A DNA stretch of 64,000 bases from Psychrobacter immobilis (GTDB taxonomy: Bacteria > Pseudomonadota > Gammaproteobacteria > Pseudomonadales > Moraxellaceae): the NCBI RefSeq assembly GCF_904846285.1, contig NZ_CAJHAD010000005.1:62001-126000 (forward strand), given 5' to 3'. Position 1 is the first letter of the stretch, and the number at the start of each line of letters is the position of its first letter. The position numbers and the translations under genes are program-made. This document shows positions 31,908-40,848 of this stretch, in pieces. Under the pieces are notes generated by a model. The model was not told the origin of the DNA, did no database searches, and saw nothing but the letters and a program-made list of their open reading frames with translations.

Positions 31908-32690
31908 ATGCGTAACGAAGCGTTAATCGGTTATTTATTACATCAGCGTCCTTACCAAGAAAAGCGCGCTTTATACTATTTATTTTCTCAGCACCATGGT
32001 GTCATCCATGGGATTGGCAAAAAAGGCGCGCCGCTCTTTATGCCGCTGCAACTTTTTGCAACTGGTAAACGCGATTTAAAAACATTCAGTCAGATTAATA
32101 TTGCGCCTTTAAGCTCAATTCAAGGTTCTGTAACACAAGATTTTTTGGCGCCAGAGGACAGTAACGCGAACCTAGCAGAAGCGTTGCACCACGAGAGTAT
32201 CGGTGGGCAACATCAGTACGCTGGCCTTTACTTGAATGAGATATTATGGCGGCTACTACCTACTGAAGATCCTATGCCAGTATTATGGCAACACTATCAA
32301 AACAGTCTACAGCAGCTTAAGCAGCCTTTAACTGCTGATGAGTTGCGTTTGTGTTTGCGCCAGTTTGAGACGTATTTGTTTAATGAGTTAGGCTTTGCTT
32401 TAACGTTAAAACATGACAGTTTAGATCAGCCTATTGAGTCCGACTGCTCTTATCGCTTCTTACCTGATGTGGGCTTGGTACCGATTATTCATAATGACGA
32501 TAATAAAAATGCAATAGCGCAAACTGTTTTTAAAGGTAGTGAGATTTTAGTGATGGTAGAGCAGGGCATATCTGCTGTTACCCTCAATACTTGGTCACGT
32601 TTGCATCGACAACTGATTGATCATCTACTTGATTACCAGCCATTACAAAGTCGCCTTCTTTGGCAGCAGCAACAGCGCTATCAATCCTAG
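31908..32690 (+). CDS. recO: DNA repair protein RecO
   Basis: RecO helps load RecA on SSB-coated DNA in the RecFOR pathway. The 260-residue protein starts with MRNEALIGYLLHQRPYQE, the typical OB-fold opening, then GVIHGIGKKG and a helical domain. The zinc-binding cysteines found in some RecO proteins are not conserved, as is usual in gammaproteobacteria. GAGG lies before the ATG. It is followed after 65 bases by pdxJ, a common pair. Confidence 0.9.
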   Translation: MRNEALIGYLLHQRPYQEKRALYYLFSQHHGVIHGIGKKGAPLFMPLQLFATGKRDLKTFSQINIAPLSSIQGSVTQDFLAPEDSNANLAEALHHESIGGQHQYAGLYLNEILWRLLPTEDPMPVLWQHYQNSLQQLKQPLTADELRLCLRQFETYLFNELGFALTLKHDSLDQPIESDCSYRFLPDVGLVPIIHNDDNKNAIAQTVFKGSEILVMVEQGISAVTLNTWSRLHRQLIDHLLDYQPLQSRLLWQQQQRYQS

Positions 32691-32755
32691 GGTTTATAAA
32701 GGTTTTATACCCCACTTTTTAGTAAATGATCTGGATATTATTGAAAGGATTTTTT

Positions 32756-33556
32756 ATGACTAACACAACGGTAGTACAGATAGCTAACTCAGTAGAAACT
32801 TCAAACATTAGCTTAAAAAAACCTCTATTAGGGGTCAATATTGACCATGTAGCGACTTTACGCCAAGCAAGAGGTGTCAGCTATCCAAGCCCATTGGCAG
32901 CGGCTCTTTTATGTGAACAAGCGGGAGCAGATGGTATCACGATTCATTTGCGTGAAGATCGTCGCCATATTCAAGATGCCGACGTGTATGAGATTGCCGA
33001 GCAGCTGACCACAAGAATGAACCTAGAGATGGCAGCAACGACTGAGATGCTTGAGATTGCTCGCGAGGTTAAACCATTTTGGGTATGTTTGGTGCCTGAA
33101 AAGCGCGCCGAATTAACTACCGAAGGTGGTCTTGATGTTGCGGGTCAGATGCCTTGGTTGACGGATTATATCGGCAAGTTACAAGCAGTCGGTATTAAAG
33201 TCTCTTTGTTTATTGATCCAGAAGACAAGCAGATTGCTGCAGCGGTAAGCTGCGGAGCCGATGCGATTGAACTACATACAGGTGCTTATGCTGAGGCAGG
33301 TCTGGCCGGTAACGTCGATAAGATGAGCGCTGAACTTACAAGGATTAGGCAAGCGGTACTGACTGCAAAAGATGCTAATTGCCATATGCTAATTAATGCT
33401 GGTCATGGTCTCACGCGTGACAATGTTAAGGCGATTGCCCAAATTGACGGCATATATGAGCTAAATATTGGACATGCCCTTATTGCCGATGCCATCTTTG
33501 TTGGGTTAGAGCAGGCAGTTATTATGATGAAATCTGCTATGCATCAAAGTGTTTAA
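32756..33556 (+). CDS. pdxJ: pyridoxine 5'-phosphate synthase
   Basis: PdxJ condenses 1-deoxyxylulose 5-phosphate with 3-amino-2-oxopropyl phosphate to give pyridoxine phosphate (vitamin B6). The TIM-barrel motifs [15 protein letters not shown] and HLREDRRHI are present, with ELHTGAYA near 185 and INAGHGL near 220. The ATG at 32756 is chosen because AAGGA stands seven bases upstream; an earlier in-frame ATG at 32726 lacks one. BioA, CysM and other PLP enzymes in the window depend on this cofactor. Confidence 0.95.
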   Translation: MTNTTVVQIANSVETSNISLKKPLLGVNIDHVATLRQARGVSYPSPLAAALLCEQAGADGITIHLREDRRHIQDADVYEIAEQLTTRMNLEMAATTEMLEIAREVKPFWVCLVPEKRAELTTEGGLDVAGQMPWLTDYIGKLQAVGIKVSLFIDPEDKQIAAAVSCGADAIELHTGAYAEAGLAGNVDKMSAELTRIRQAVLTAKDANCHMLINAGHGLTRDNVKAIAQIDGIYELNIGHALIADAIFVGLEQAVIMMKSAMHQSV

Positions 33557-33580
33557 CTATTTTAACCTTAGCATCGTTTT

Positions 33581-34168
33581 CTATTGCCCACAGTCAGTAG
33601 GGTGGCTTTCGTTAGGTTTATAAGTAATACGACCGATTTGGCTAAATGAGATTTGATACATGGTGTGATTGTAGGTCGAAGTTGGACAGTATTTAAAATG
33701 TCCGAAATGACCGCGCGGTTTACCGCTATCACCCCAAAATTTAGTGTAATGGCGCTTATCTCCTACCCGTAAATGCAAGGTGCTGTATTTAGGATCTAAT
33801 GCCTGTTCTTCTAATAGGTCGTCAACTCCTAAATCGAAGTTCTTATTATTGTTCTTGTCTAAGAATAATAACAGCTTCTTCTGACTGTCCCTATCACAGA
33901 TGCCGCCATTATTAGACAAGCAAACCAGTAAGTCTTGTCTTCTGATATAACTTTCCGCTTTAGCTAATGTGAGTGTATTCTCAATTTGATTTTCAATACG
34001 TCTTGCTTCCATACGGGCTAATTGCTCCAGGATATAAGGTGTCGCAATCATTGCCATGATAACTAAGACGGCGACGGTAACGATTAACTCTACTAAATTA
34101 AAGCCATGTTCATTATGTGGTCGAAGGTGTCTTTGCTTATTTGAGGATACTTTATATAATTCAATCAT
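33581..34168 (-). CDS. lone type IV pilin-like / GspH-FimT pseudopilin
   Basis: The 195-residue protein has a 22-residue basic leader ending in Gly, then FNLVELIVTVAVLVIMAMIA. This is the prepilin peptidase site (cleavage after G22, Glu at +5) with the hydrophobic pilin helix. The C-terminal region has paired cysteines (LVCLSNNGGIC and KYCPTS...TDC). It looks like a minor pseudopilin of the GspH/FimT kind. The frame extends to a TTG at 34243, but ATG 34168 gives a conventional leader. No other pilus gene is adjacent, so its partners must be elsewhere. Confidence 0.8.
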   Translation of the reverse strand: MIELYKVSSNKQRHLRPHNEHGFNLVELIVTVAVLVIMAMIATPYILEQLARMEARRIENQIENTLTLAKAESYIRRQDLLVCLSNNGGICDRDSQKKLLLFLDKNNNKNFDLGVDDLLEEQALDPKYSTLHLRVGDKRHYTKFWGDSGKPRGHFGHFKYCPTSTYNHTMYQISFSQIGRITYKPNESHPTDCGQ

Positions 34169-34781
34169 GATGGACTGTTGCCTATATAAGAGGTATGGCG
34201 ATATAGAAAAACAACTTATAAATGGAGCTGACTTCACTGCCAAAGTTTTTTACTACCAATGTTGAACATGAGGATTAATAGAGTAACGAATCTAGTAGAT
34301 TTATATAGCTATACAAAGAATATAGAATTTAGTAAAAATCCAAGTAATTAAATAAAAAATGAAATAATGTTTACTAATTAAATATAGACTAAATATATAT
34401 CTAGTGTCAAATAATGTTTCAATTCGTGAATGAGCAGTTTTATCAATAGAGAAAACTAAAGATTTGTATTAAAATAGGCTCAAACAATAGGTATGATTCG
34501 TTTCATCATCTATTGCGACCTAACATACAAAAGATAAAAAGTGTAAAGTGTGTTAGTTATCGGTAAGTTGAGCTGACTAATGTGTTTTGGTTATGACATT
34601 ATCGTGTAATAATGTGTAGCTGGTTAACGAAAAAAGTTGTAAACTGAGTTGATAATCGCTAAGCTAATCCTTAATTGGTTTTGCTTTGTAACTTAAAATT
34701 TGTAAAGGATGTCTATTTTTAGACATTTTGAGATGCAGTTTTGCTTAACGCATTACTAAAATTATCCTTTGGAGGAAGTTC
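34169..34781 (+). other. long AT-rich spacer and leader before the OmpA-like gene
   Basis: This 613-base stretch is very AT-rich and has no credible gene. At its right end AAGG, a perfect hairpin (ATGTCTA at 34709-34715 and TAGACAT at 34720-34726) and the strong binding site GGAGGAA precede the ATG at 34782. Long, structured leaders are common for abundant porin mRNAs. I cannot place the promoter. Confidence 0.5.
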
Positions 34782-35966
34782 ATGAAATTAAATAAAATTG
34801 CTTTGGCATTGTTTGCCATTACAGCGGCTCCACTAGCAGCAAACGCTGGTGTTACTATTAGTCCACTATTACTTGGTTATCACTGGACAGAAGACGGTGA
34901 AGACCAACGCGACCTGTTAGCAAACTATGGTGATTCTGCAGAAAACTACTATGTAGAGAATGGTTTATATACTGGTGCTGCATTAGGTATCGAGCTAACT
35001 CCTTCTACTCAGTTCCAAGTAGAGTATGGTGTATCTAATACTGATGCTATAAGCAACAGAGGTGCAGCATACGATTCAGACGCCGAACAAGAAATGATTT
35101 CTGGTAACTTCTTAATCGGTTTTGAAGAGTTCAGTGGCTATACAGACAGTGCATTTAAACCTTATGCATTGATTGGTGCTGGTCAATCTAAACTTAAAAT
35201 CGAAGATGCTAGCGGCAATATGGTATCAGGTACTAAAGATACAATCGGTAACCTAGGTTTAGGTGCTATGTATCGTATTAACGATGCATTAAGCCTACGT
35301 GGTGAAGGTCGTGCGATTCATAACTTTGACCAAAACTGGTGGGAAGGCATGGCTTTGGCCGGTCTAGAAGTTGTATTAGGTGGTCATTTAGCTCCTACTG
35401 TTGCTGTTCCACCGATGCAAGAGCCATTAGTTGATAATGCTCCAATCGTTGTTGTTGAATCTGATCTTGATTCTGACGGTGATGGCGTACCTGATAGCAT
35501 CGATGCATGCCCAGGCACTCCAATGAACGTAGTGGTTGATGAGCGCGGTTGCCCAGTACCAGTAGACATTACTGATGAGCTGAAAATGGAACTACGTGTA
35601 TTCTTTGATAACGATAAATCAGCTATCAAAAACCAATACAAACCAGAAATCGCTAAAGTAGCAGAGAAGATGCGTGAGTATCCTAACTCTACTGCTCGCG
35701 TCGAAGGTCATGCTTCTAAAACAGGTCCTTCAGCACGTTATAACCAACGTCTATCTGAAGCCCGTGCTGTTGCAGTGAAATCTATGTTGACTAACGAATT
35801 TGGTATTGCTCCAAACCGTCTATCAACAGTTGGTTATGGTTATGATCAACCAATCGCTGATAACAACACTGAAGAAGGTCGCGCTATGAACCGTCGTGTA
35901 TATGCCATCATCACTGGTGACAAAACCATGACTGTTGAACAAACTAAAGATATGGTTGTTCAATAA
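34782..35966 (+). CDS. OmpA-family outer membrane protein
   Basis: The 394-residue precursor has a signal peptide of about 22 residues (cleavage after AANA). The N-terminal half is an eight-strand beta-barrel region. It is followed by a calcium-type acidic repeat (DLDSDGDGVPDSIDACPG) with a Cys pair closing at GCPV. The C-terminal OmpA domain (about 265-385), with FFDNDKSAIKNQY and the NQRLSEARAVAVKSML helix, binds peptidoglycan. It is the OmpA/Omp38-like major porin type of Moraxellaceae. GGAGGAA gives strong initiation and a terminator follows, so expression is probably high and monocistronic. Confidence 0.92.
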   Translation: MKLNKIALALFAITAAPLAANAGVTISPLLLGYHWTEDGEDQRDLLANYGDSAENYYVENGLYTGAALGIELTPSTQFQVEYGVSNTDAISNRGAAYDSDAEQEMISGNFLIGFEEFSGYTDSAFKPYALIGAGQSKLKIEDASGNMVSGTKDTIGNLGLGAMYRINDALSLRGEGRAIHNFDQNWWEGMALAGLEVVLGGHLAPTVAVPPMQEPLVDNAPIVVVESDLDSDGDGVPDSIDACPGTPMNVVVDERGCPVPVDITDELKMELRVFFDNDKSAIKNQYKPEIAKVAEKMREYPNSTARVEGHASKTGPSARYNQRLSEARAVAVKSMLTNEFGIAPNRLSTVGYGYDQPIADNNTEEGRAMNRRVYAIITGDKTMTVEQTKDMVVQ

Positions 35967-36003
35967 GTAATAGCTGCTAATTATCTTATAAAGTAATTAG
36001 TTA

Positions 36004-36036
36004 CAAAAAAAGTCATCCCTTGGGTGGCTTTTTTTT
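36004..36036 (+). terminator. intrinsic terminator after the OmpA-like gene
   Basis: AAGTCATCC at 36010-36018 pairs with GGGTGGCTT at 36022-36030 around a 3-nt loop, with two G-T pairs, followed by a long T-run. Confidence 0.85.
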
Positions 36037-36062
36037 ATTTAGGCAGTGAGAAAAGCAAGTTA

Positions 36063-36095
36063 TTGCATAAATTCATGATGCAATAATGTTATACT
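36063..36095 (+). promoter_or_regulatory. probable extended -10 promoter of typA with inverted repeat
   Basis: TGTTATACT at 36087-36095 is an extended -10. Upstream, TTGCAT at 36063-36068 and ATGCAA at 36078-36083 form an inverted repeat that could be an operator. The spacing from TTGCAT to the -10 is 21 bases, too long for a classic -35. The implied typA leader is about 220 bases. The rest of the 35967-36317 spacer holds only the OmpA terminator. Confidence 0.45.
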
Positions 36096-36317
36096 AGCGA
36101 CCCAAACACTTTGTAAATTGACAAGGTGTACATTAGCATAGCTATCTGTACGATGGATTTATCAGCATAGGTATTTGATTTCGTTAATATTAAATTGTTG
36201 TACGTATTGTGCAATTATTTAATCCTAAGCCAATCATGTCTATCTGGTTGATGTTAACAGTTTATCCAGCGGCGCTTACTGCTACTGCATTTTTTTAAGA
36301 CAAAACGAGCATTTTAT

Positions 36318-38165
36318 ATGGCGAACGATATCAAACACCTGCGTAACATTGCAATTATTGCCCACGTTGACCACGGTAAAACCACTTTGGTTGACAAGCT
36401 ATTACATCAATCTGGTACTTTTGGCGATCGTGCAAACATTGCTGAGCGTGCAATGGATTCAGGTGATATTGAGCAAGAGCGTGGTATTACCATCTTAGCA
36501 AAGAATACTGCTATCCGCTGGACAGATGATACTGATGGCACTGAGTATCGTATTAATATTGTCGACACCCCTGGTCACGCCGATTTTGGTGGTGAAGTTG
36601 AGCGTGTCATGTCAATGGTTGACTGTGTACTATTAGTCGTTGACGGTGTTGATGGCCCAATGCCACAAACCCGTTTCGTGACTCAAAAAGCATTTGAGCA
36701 AGGCCTGAAGCCGATTGTTGTTATTAACAAAATCGACCGTCCTGGTTCACGTCCTGATTGGGTAATGGATCAAATTTTTGATTTGTTTGACAACTTAGGC
36801 GCTACTGATGAGCAGTTAGATTTCCCAGTTGTTTACGCCTCAGCATTGAATGGTATTGCCGGTTTAGAAGCTGATAACTTAGCTGATGACATGACACCAC
36901 TGTTCAAAACTATTGTTGATGTCGTACAGCCACCACAGGTTGATGCTGATGCTCCGTTCCGTATGCAAATATCAAGTATCGATTATAATAGTTTTGTAGG
37001 TGTTATCGGTATTGGTCGTATTCAACGTGGTCGCATCTCTACGAATACGCAAGTAACTGTCATCGATAAAGACGGCGAAACACGTAACGGTCGTATATTG
37101 AAGATTATGGGTTATCATGGCCTTGATCGTATTGAAGTAGATGATGCACAAGCAGGTGATATTGTCTGTATTACTGGTGTTGACGCGCTTAATATCTCAG
37201 ATACTATCTGTGATCCTAATCATGTTGAAGCTTTGCCACCGTTAACGGTTGATGAACCAACGGTATCAATGACTTTCCAAGTGAACAACTCTCCGTTTGC
37301 TGGTCGTGAAGGTAAGTTTGTTACTTCACGCAACATTCGTGAGCGTCTTGAGCGTGAACTGATTCATAACGTTGCGCTACGTGTAGAAGATACTGAGTCT
37401 CCTGATAAATTTAAAGTATCAGGTCGTGGTGAGCTACATCTGTCTGTATTGATTGAAAACATGCGCCGTGAAGGGTATGAGCTTGGTGTGTCACGTCCAG
37501 AAGTTATCGTTAAAGAAGTGGATGGTAAGCTACAAGAGCCGTATGAAAATGTAGTGTTTGATATTGAAGAGCAGCATCAAGGTTCAATCATGGAACAGGT
37601 TGGCTTGCGTAAAGGCGAGATGACTAACATGGAGCTTGATAGTAAAGGTCGTATGCGTATTGAAGCAACCATGCCAGCTCGTGGTTTGATTGGTTTCCGT
37701 TCTGAGTTCTTAACCTTGACTTCAGGAACAGGCATCCTAACGTCAAGCTTCTCGCATTACGGTCCACAAAAAATTGGTGATGTCGGTGCTCGCTCTAATG
37801 GTGTACTTGTTTCTATGACCAAAGGCGTTTGCTTAGGCTTCGCACTATTTAACCTACAAAAGCGCGGCAAGATGTTTGCTGAGCCACAGCTTGAAGTTTA
37901 TGAAGGTATGATTGTTGGTTTAAACTCACGTAACGATGATATGGCCGTTAACCCAACAACCGCCAAACAGTTGACCAACGTTCGTGCTAGTGGTACTGAC
38001 GAAGCGTTGACTCTAACGCCTGCGATTAAGTTCACTCTTGAGCAGGCGCTTGAATTCATTCAAGATGACGAGCTGGTTGAAGTAACACCAAAATCTATCC
38101 GTCTGCGTAAGCGTTACTTGACTGAAAGTGAGCGTAAGCGTTTTGGTCGTAAGAAAGGTGCATAA
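36318..38165 (+). CDS. typA: ribosome-associated GTPase TypA/BipA
   Basis: TypA is a translational GTPase important for ribosome assembly and stress, including cold. G1 AHVDHGKTT is near residue 15, DTPGHADF near 80 and NKIDRPG near 135. Domains II, III, V and the BipA-specific C-terminal domain follow, the last with RFGRKKG at the end. The length of 615 residues is standard. It is a single-gene unit between terminated OmpA and mscL. Confidence 0.95.
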   Translation: MANDIKHLRNIAIIAHVDHGKTTLVDKLLHQSGTFGDRANIAERAMDSGDIEQERGITILAKNTAIRWTDDTDGTEYRINIVDTPGHADFGGEVERVMSMVDCVLLVVDGVDGPMPQTRFVTQKAFEQGLKPIVVINKIDRPGSRPDWVMDQIFDLFDNLGATDEQLDFPVVYASALNGIAGLEADNLADDMTPLFKTIVDVVQPPQVDADAPFRMQISSIDYNSFVGVIGIGRIQRGRISTNTQVTVIDKDGETRNGRILKIMGYHGLDRIEVDDAQAGDIVCITGVDALNISDTICDPNHVEALPPLTVDEPTVSMTFQVNNSPFAGREGKFVTSRNIRERLERELIHNVALRVEDTESPDKFKVSGRGELHLSVLIENMRREGYELGVSRPEVIVKEVDGKLQEPYENVVFDIEEQHQGSIMEQVGLRKGEMTNMELDSKGRMRIEATMPARGLIGFRSEFLTLTSGTGILTSSFSHYGPQKIGDVGARSNGVLVSMTKGVCLGFALFNLQKRGKMFAEPQLEVYEGMIVGLNSRNDDMAVNPTTAKQLTNVRASGTDEALTLTPAIKFTLEQALEFIQDDELVEVTPKSIRLRKRYLTESERKRFGRKKGA

Positions 38166-38400
38166 TATCGATATGTAAATTACTTCGTAATTTATATTAT
38201 TATTAAAGAAGCACGCAATGCTGGTTATTTTTTAGTAGCATTGAGAGATATAATTGGCAGTATGAAGTGAGCTGAATATGGTTCACTTTATATTGCTTTT
38301 TTTTGTGTCTGTCTTTTTATATAATAGAAAAAATAATCAATCTAACTGTACTATTTAGAATAAATTGTATTATCCTTAAGTAACAATAACCATTTAATTA

Positions 38401-38420
38401 TTTACCTGACCATAGGTAAA
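38401..38420 (+). promoter_or_regulatory. inverted repeat upstream of mscL
   Basis: TTTACCT and AGGTAAA form a perfect 7-base inverted repeat with a 6-base gap. It ends 6 bases before the AAGGAG binding site of mscL, so it could be an operator or an mRNA hairpin acting on translation. No known motif is recognised. Confidence 0.45.
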
Positions 38421-38439
38421 ACTTTCAAGGAGTGACATT

Positions 38440-38883
38440 ATGAGTATGGTATCTGAGTTCAAGGAATTTGCTTTAAAAGGTAACGTGATGGACTTAGCAG
38501 TCGGTGTCATCATTGGTGGCGCTTTTGCGACTATCACGACTTCTTTAGTTGAAGACATTATAATGCCAATCGTCGCTTTTATTGCTGGCGGCGAAATTAA
38601 CTTTAAAAATATGTTTTTCATACTAGGAGATGCACCCGAAGGCGTTGCGATGACTTATGATGCACTCAAGGCAGCAGGTGTGCCGGTGTTGGCTTATGGT
38701 AGTTTTATCACGGTGTTGATTAACTTCCTGATTTTGGCGTTTATCATCTTTATGATGGTCAAAATGGTTAATAGATTACGCCGTGAAGATGAGGTAGAAG
38801 AAGCCGTAGCAGAGCCGTCAGAAGAGGTGCAATTACTGCGTGAGATTAGCGCAAAGCTGAGCAATACTCACATTACGAAATAA
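38440..38883 (+). CDS. mscL: large-conductance mechanosensitive channel
   Basis: MscL opens under membrane tension to release solutes in osmotic downshock. The 147-residue protein has TM1 with [16 protein letters not shown] near residue 13 and TM2 with [19 protein letters not shown] near 88. A periplasmic loop lies between them and a cytoplasmic helix with EVQLLREI follows. AAGGAG stands seven bases before ATG. A bidirectional terminator follows. Confidence 0.95.
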   Translation: MSMVSEFKEFALKGNVMDLAVGVIIGGAFATITTSLVEDIIMPIVAFIAGGEINFKNMFFILGDAPEGVAMTYDALKAAGVPVLAYGSFITVLINFLILAFIIFMMVKMVNRLRREDEVEEAVAEPSEEVQLLREISAKLSNTHITK

Positions 38884-38908
38884 AGTCGTATAACTTGCTT
38901 ACAGAATC

Positions 38909-38939
38909 AAAAAAGGCTAACGATAAGTTAGCCTTTTTT
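38909..38939. terminator. bidirectional terminator between mscL and the 38964 gene
   Basis: AAAAAAGGCTAAC at 38909-38921 pairs perfectly with GTTAGCCTTTTTT at 38927-38939 around a 5-nt loop. Confidence 0.92.
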
Positions 38940-38963
38940 ATTGTCGATTGATAAGCTTAAAGC

Positions 38964-39404
38964 TTATGGCGTAACTACCACATAGTCATTGGTATTAATT
39001 AGGATTTCTGAAGGACCATCTACAACGATACGCACAACATTATTATCAATGACTTGTGATTTGTAAAAATTATCTTCAGCAACGGTGCAACCTAAGCAGC
39101 GTCCCATCGCATCCCATGGCTCAACGAATAACTTTTGCTGTGCTTGGTCAGCATTACCACCGATGAGTGAGAAGGGTAGACTTACAAGATAAGCTGCTGT
39201 GCCTGCTACAGCGGCTACTAATTGTAATGGCTTACCGACAATCGTATCGACTGCCATAGTCTCATAAGAGGGACCAAAATCAGTCTCATCGATTTCTATC
39301 GCTGCTAACGCCGGCTGCATGCTAGCACAAATTAAGCTTACGCTTGTCATTATGGTCAGTAGCTTATATTGAACGGTACGTTTCAGTTTAGTTGGAGCAC
39401 TCAT
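38964..39404 (-). CDS. secreted protein of unknown function
   Basis: The 146-residue precursor has a long N-terminal signal peptide (SLICASMQPALAA, cleavage near residue 35). The mature part contains a hydrophobic glycine-rich segment with VAAVAGTAAYLVSLPFSL near 75 and a FVEPWDAMGRCLGC motif near 95. The latter, with a CxxC pair, looks conserved, but I do not recognise the family. AGGA lies seven bases before the ATG. It stands alone; upstream is a gene-free spacer of almost 400 bases. Confidence 0.65.
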   Translation of the reverse strand: MSAPTKLKRTVQYKLLTIMTSVSLICASMQPALAAIEIDETDFGPSYETMAVDTIVGKPLQLVAAVAGTAAYLVSLPFSLIGGNADQAQQKLFVEPWDAMGRCLGCTVAEDNFYKSQVIDNNVVRIVVDGPSEILINTNDYVVVTP

Positions 39405-39790
39405 AATAATATCCTAAAACTCATAAGTAGTATGATTAATAGCTGCTGCTATTTGCATACAGAGACAATTTCTCTATAGAAACAAGGCGACAACGATAGA
39501 TGTTTTTTATTATTACAGATAAATAAACGCTTTGCACTATTTATGTAAATATTAGCGCTATTAAAGCAAGATGTCAGCTAATAAGCAACAAAAATGCGCA
39601 CTATATTGATATTAGCAGGATATTTCTCAATATAGATAATTGTAGGAGTTGCCCTAGATAATTTTTCTTATCTAGAACAGCTCTTAATTACAAAGAAACT
39701 TATGAAGAATCTTAGATATCAGATACGTGACTAAAATAACCATATTAATATTATCATCTTAACCTATAGCTTATTAATATTGACCATTGA
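39405..39790. other. gene-free spacer with a compact inverted repeat
   Basis: AT-rich spacer. The segment 39646-39683 can form a hairpin: GAGTTG and CAGCTC outside, CTAGATAA (39654-39661) and TTATCTAG (39668-39675) inside. No T-run follows on either strand, so it is not an obvious terminator. No gene is seen. Confidence 0.6.
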
Positions 39791-40765
39791 TTAGTTAATA
39801 TTAATAGGCTGACAATCAGGACAAAAAACGCTAGCCCGTCCATTAAGCTTAATGTTTTCTAATGCTGTGTCGCAATGTGGACAAGTTTCGCCTTGTCTGC
39901 CATAGACATTTAATGTTTGTTGAAAATAGCCGGTTTGACCGCTGGCGACGGTAAAATCGCGTAATGTAGAGCCACCTAGCGTTATCGCTTTTTTTAGAAT
40001 TGCTTTGATATGTTCAATCAAGGTCATTATTTGCTCGTATGAAACCTTATGAGCGGGCGTTGCCGGATGGATGCCTGATAAATAAAGGCTTTCAGTAGCG
40101 TAAATATTACCAACACCGACTACGATTTGCTGTTCCATAATGACTGATTTTATGGCGCGCTTGATAGGCTGCTTGGTAGTATTGGCTTTACGCGTATCGG
40201 TTGTTGTGGTGCTGACATTATTGGTTAAAGCATTATCAGAAGTTTGATTTGGGTTATCTGAGCGCTGAATTAAATGATATAAATAATCAGCGGTAAATGC
40301 TTCTGATAGGGGTTCAGGACCTAAATGATCTAATAGTTTATGACCATAATCATCAAACCATAACACCGAGCCAAAGCGCCTTGGGTCATAATAATGCAAC
40401 TGTGTTTGGGTATCATCAGCGCCGCTGAATGTGACCACCAGATGGTCATGTTTACGCTTATCAGTGCCATAACTGTGCTGCTGCAAGCTACCTGACATAC
40501 CCAAATGAATCAACAGTTGGCGCGTTGTCAAAGTATTAGGCTGAATAGGAGTGCTATTATTGGCAGAAATGATCGGTATAAAATTCAATATCAAGTACTT
40601 TGCTCGGCGCTCGACACTATCCAAAGTATAATTAATCAGTTGGTTTAAATCATCAGGCATTGACCAGCGTAGTTTGGGTTGGAAAACTTTGACATCGACC
40701 ACTTGTTGACCTAATAAGGGGTTGAGACTGGTTTTAGTGGTTTCTACTTCAGGCAACTCAGGCAT
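39791..40765 (-). CDS. mutM: formamidopyrimidine-DNA glycosylase
   Basis: MutM excises 8-oxoguanine and formamidopyrimidines. The frame has six more codons, but the start at 40765 gives MPELPEVE, where the Pro after Met is the catalytic nucleophile and the following Glu is required. Lys56 (ERRAKYL) and the C-terminal zinc finger CPHCDTA...VFCPDC are also present, with the GVGNIYATES loop near 217. At 324 residues it is about 50 longer than usual because of a Thr/Asn-rich insertion at about 170-199 and a smaller one near 65-80. It lies downstream of relA on the same strand. Confidence 0.93.
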   Translation of the reverse strand: MPELPEVETTKTSLNPLLGQQVVDVKVFQPKLRWSMPDDLNQLINYTLDSVERRAKYLILNFIPIISANNSTPIQPNTLTTRQLLIHLGMSGSLQQHSYGTDKRKHDHLVVTFSGADDTQTQLHYYDPRRFGSVLWFDDYGHKLLDHLGPEPLSEAFTADYLYHLIQRSDNPNQTSDNALTNNVSTTTTDTRKANTTKQPIKRAIKSVIMEQQIVVGVGNIYATESLYLSGIHPATPAHKVSYEQIMTLIEHIKAILKKAITLGGSTLRDFTVASGQTGYFQQTLNVYGRQGETCPHCDTALENIKLNGRASVFCPDCQPININ

Positions 40766-40848
40766 AGTATTTTTTATAAACACTCTATTATGATTATGGA
40801 TTAACGGTATGAGAGAATAGTTTTAATGGTTATAATGTCAAAAATGGA

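Noticed and set aside
34709..34759. Small gene in the OmpA-gene leader
   Set aside because: The AAAGG abuts the ATG, leaving no spacing, and the frame is only 16 codons. Kept only as part of a finding on the leader.
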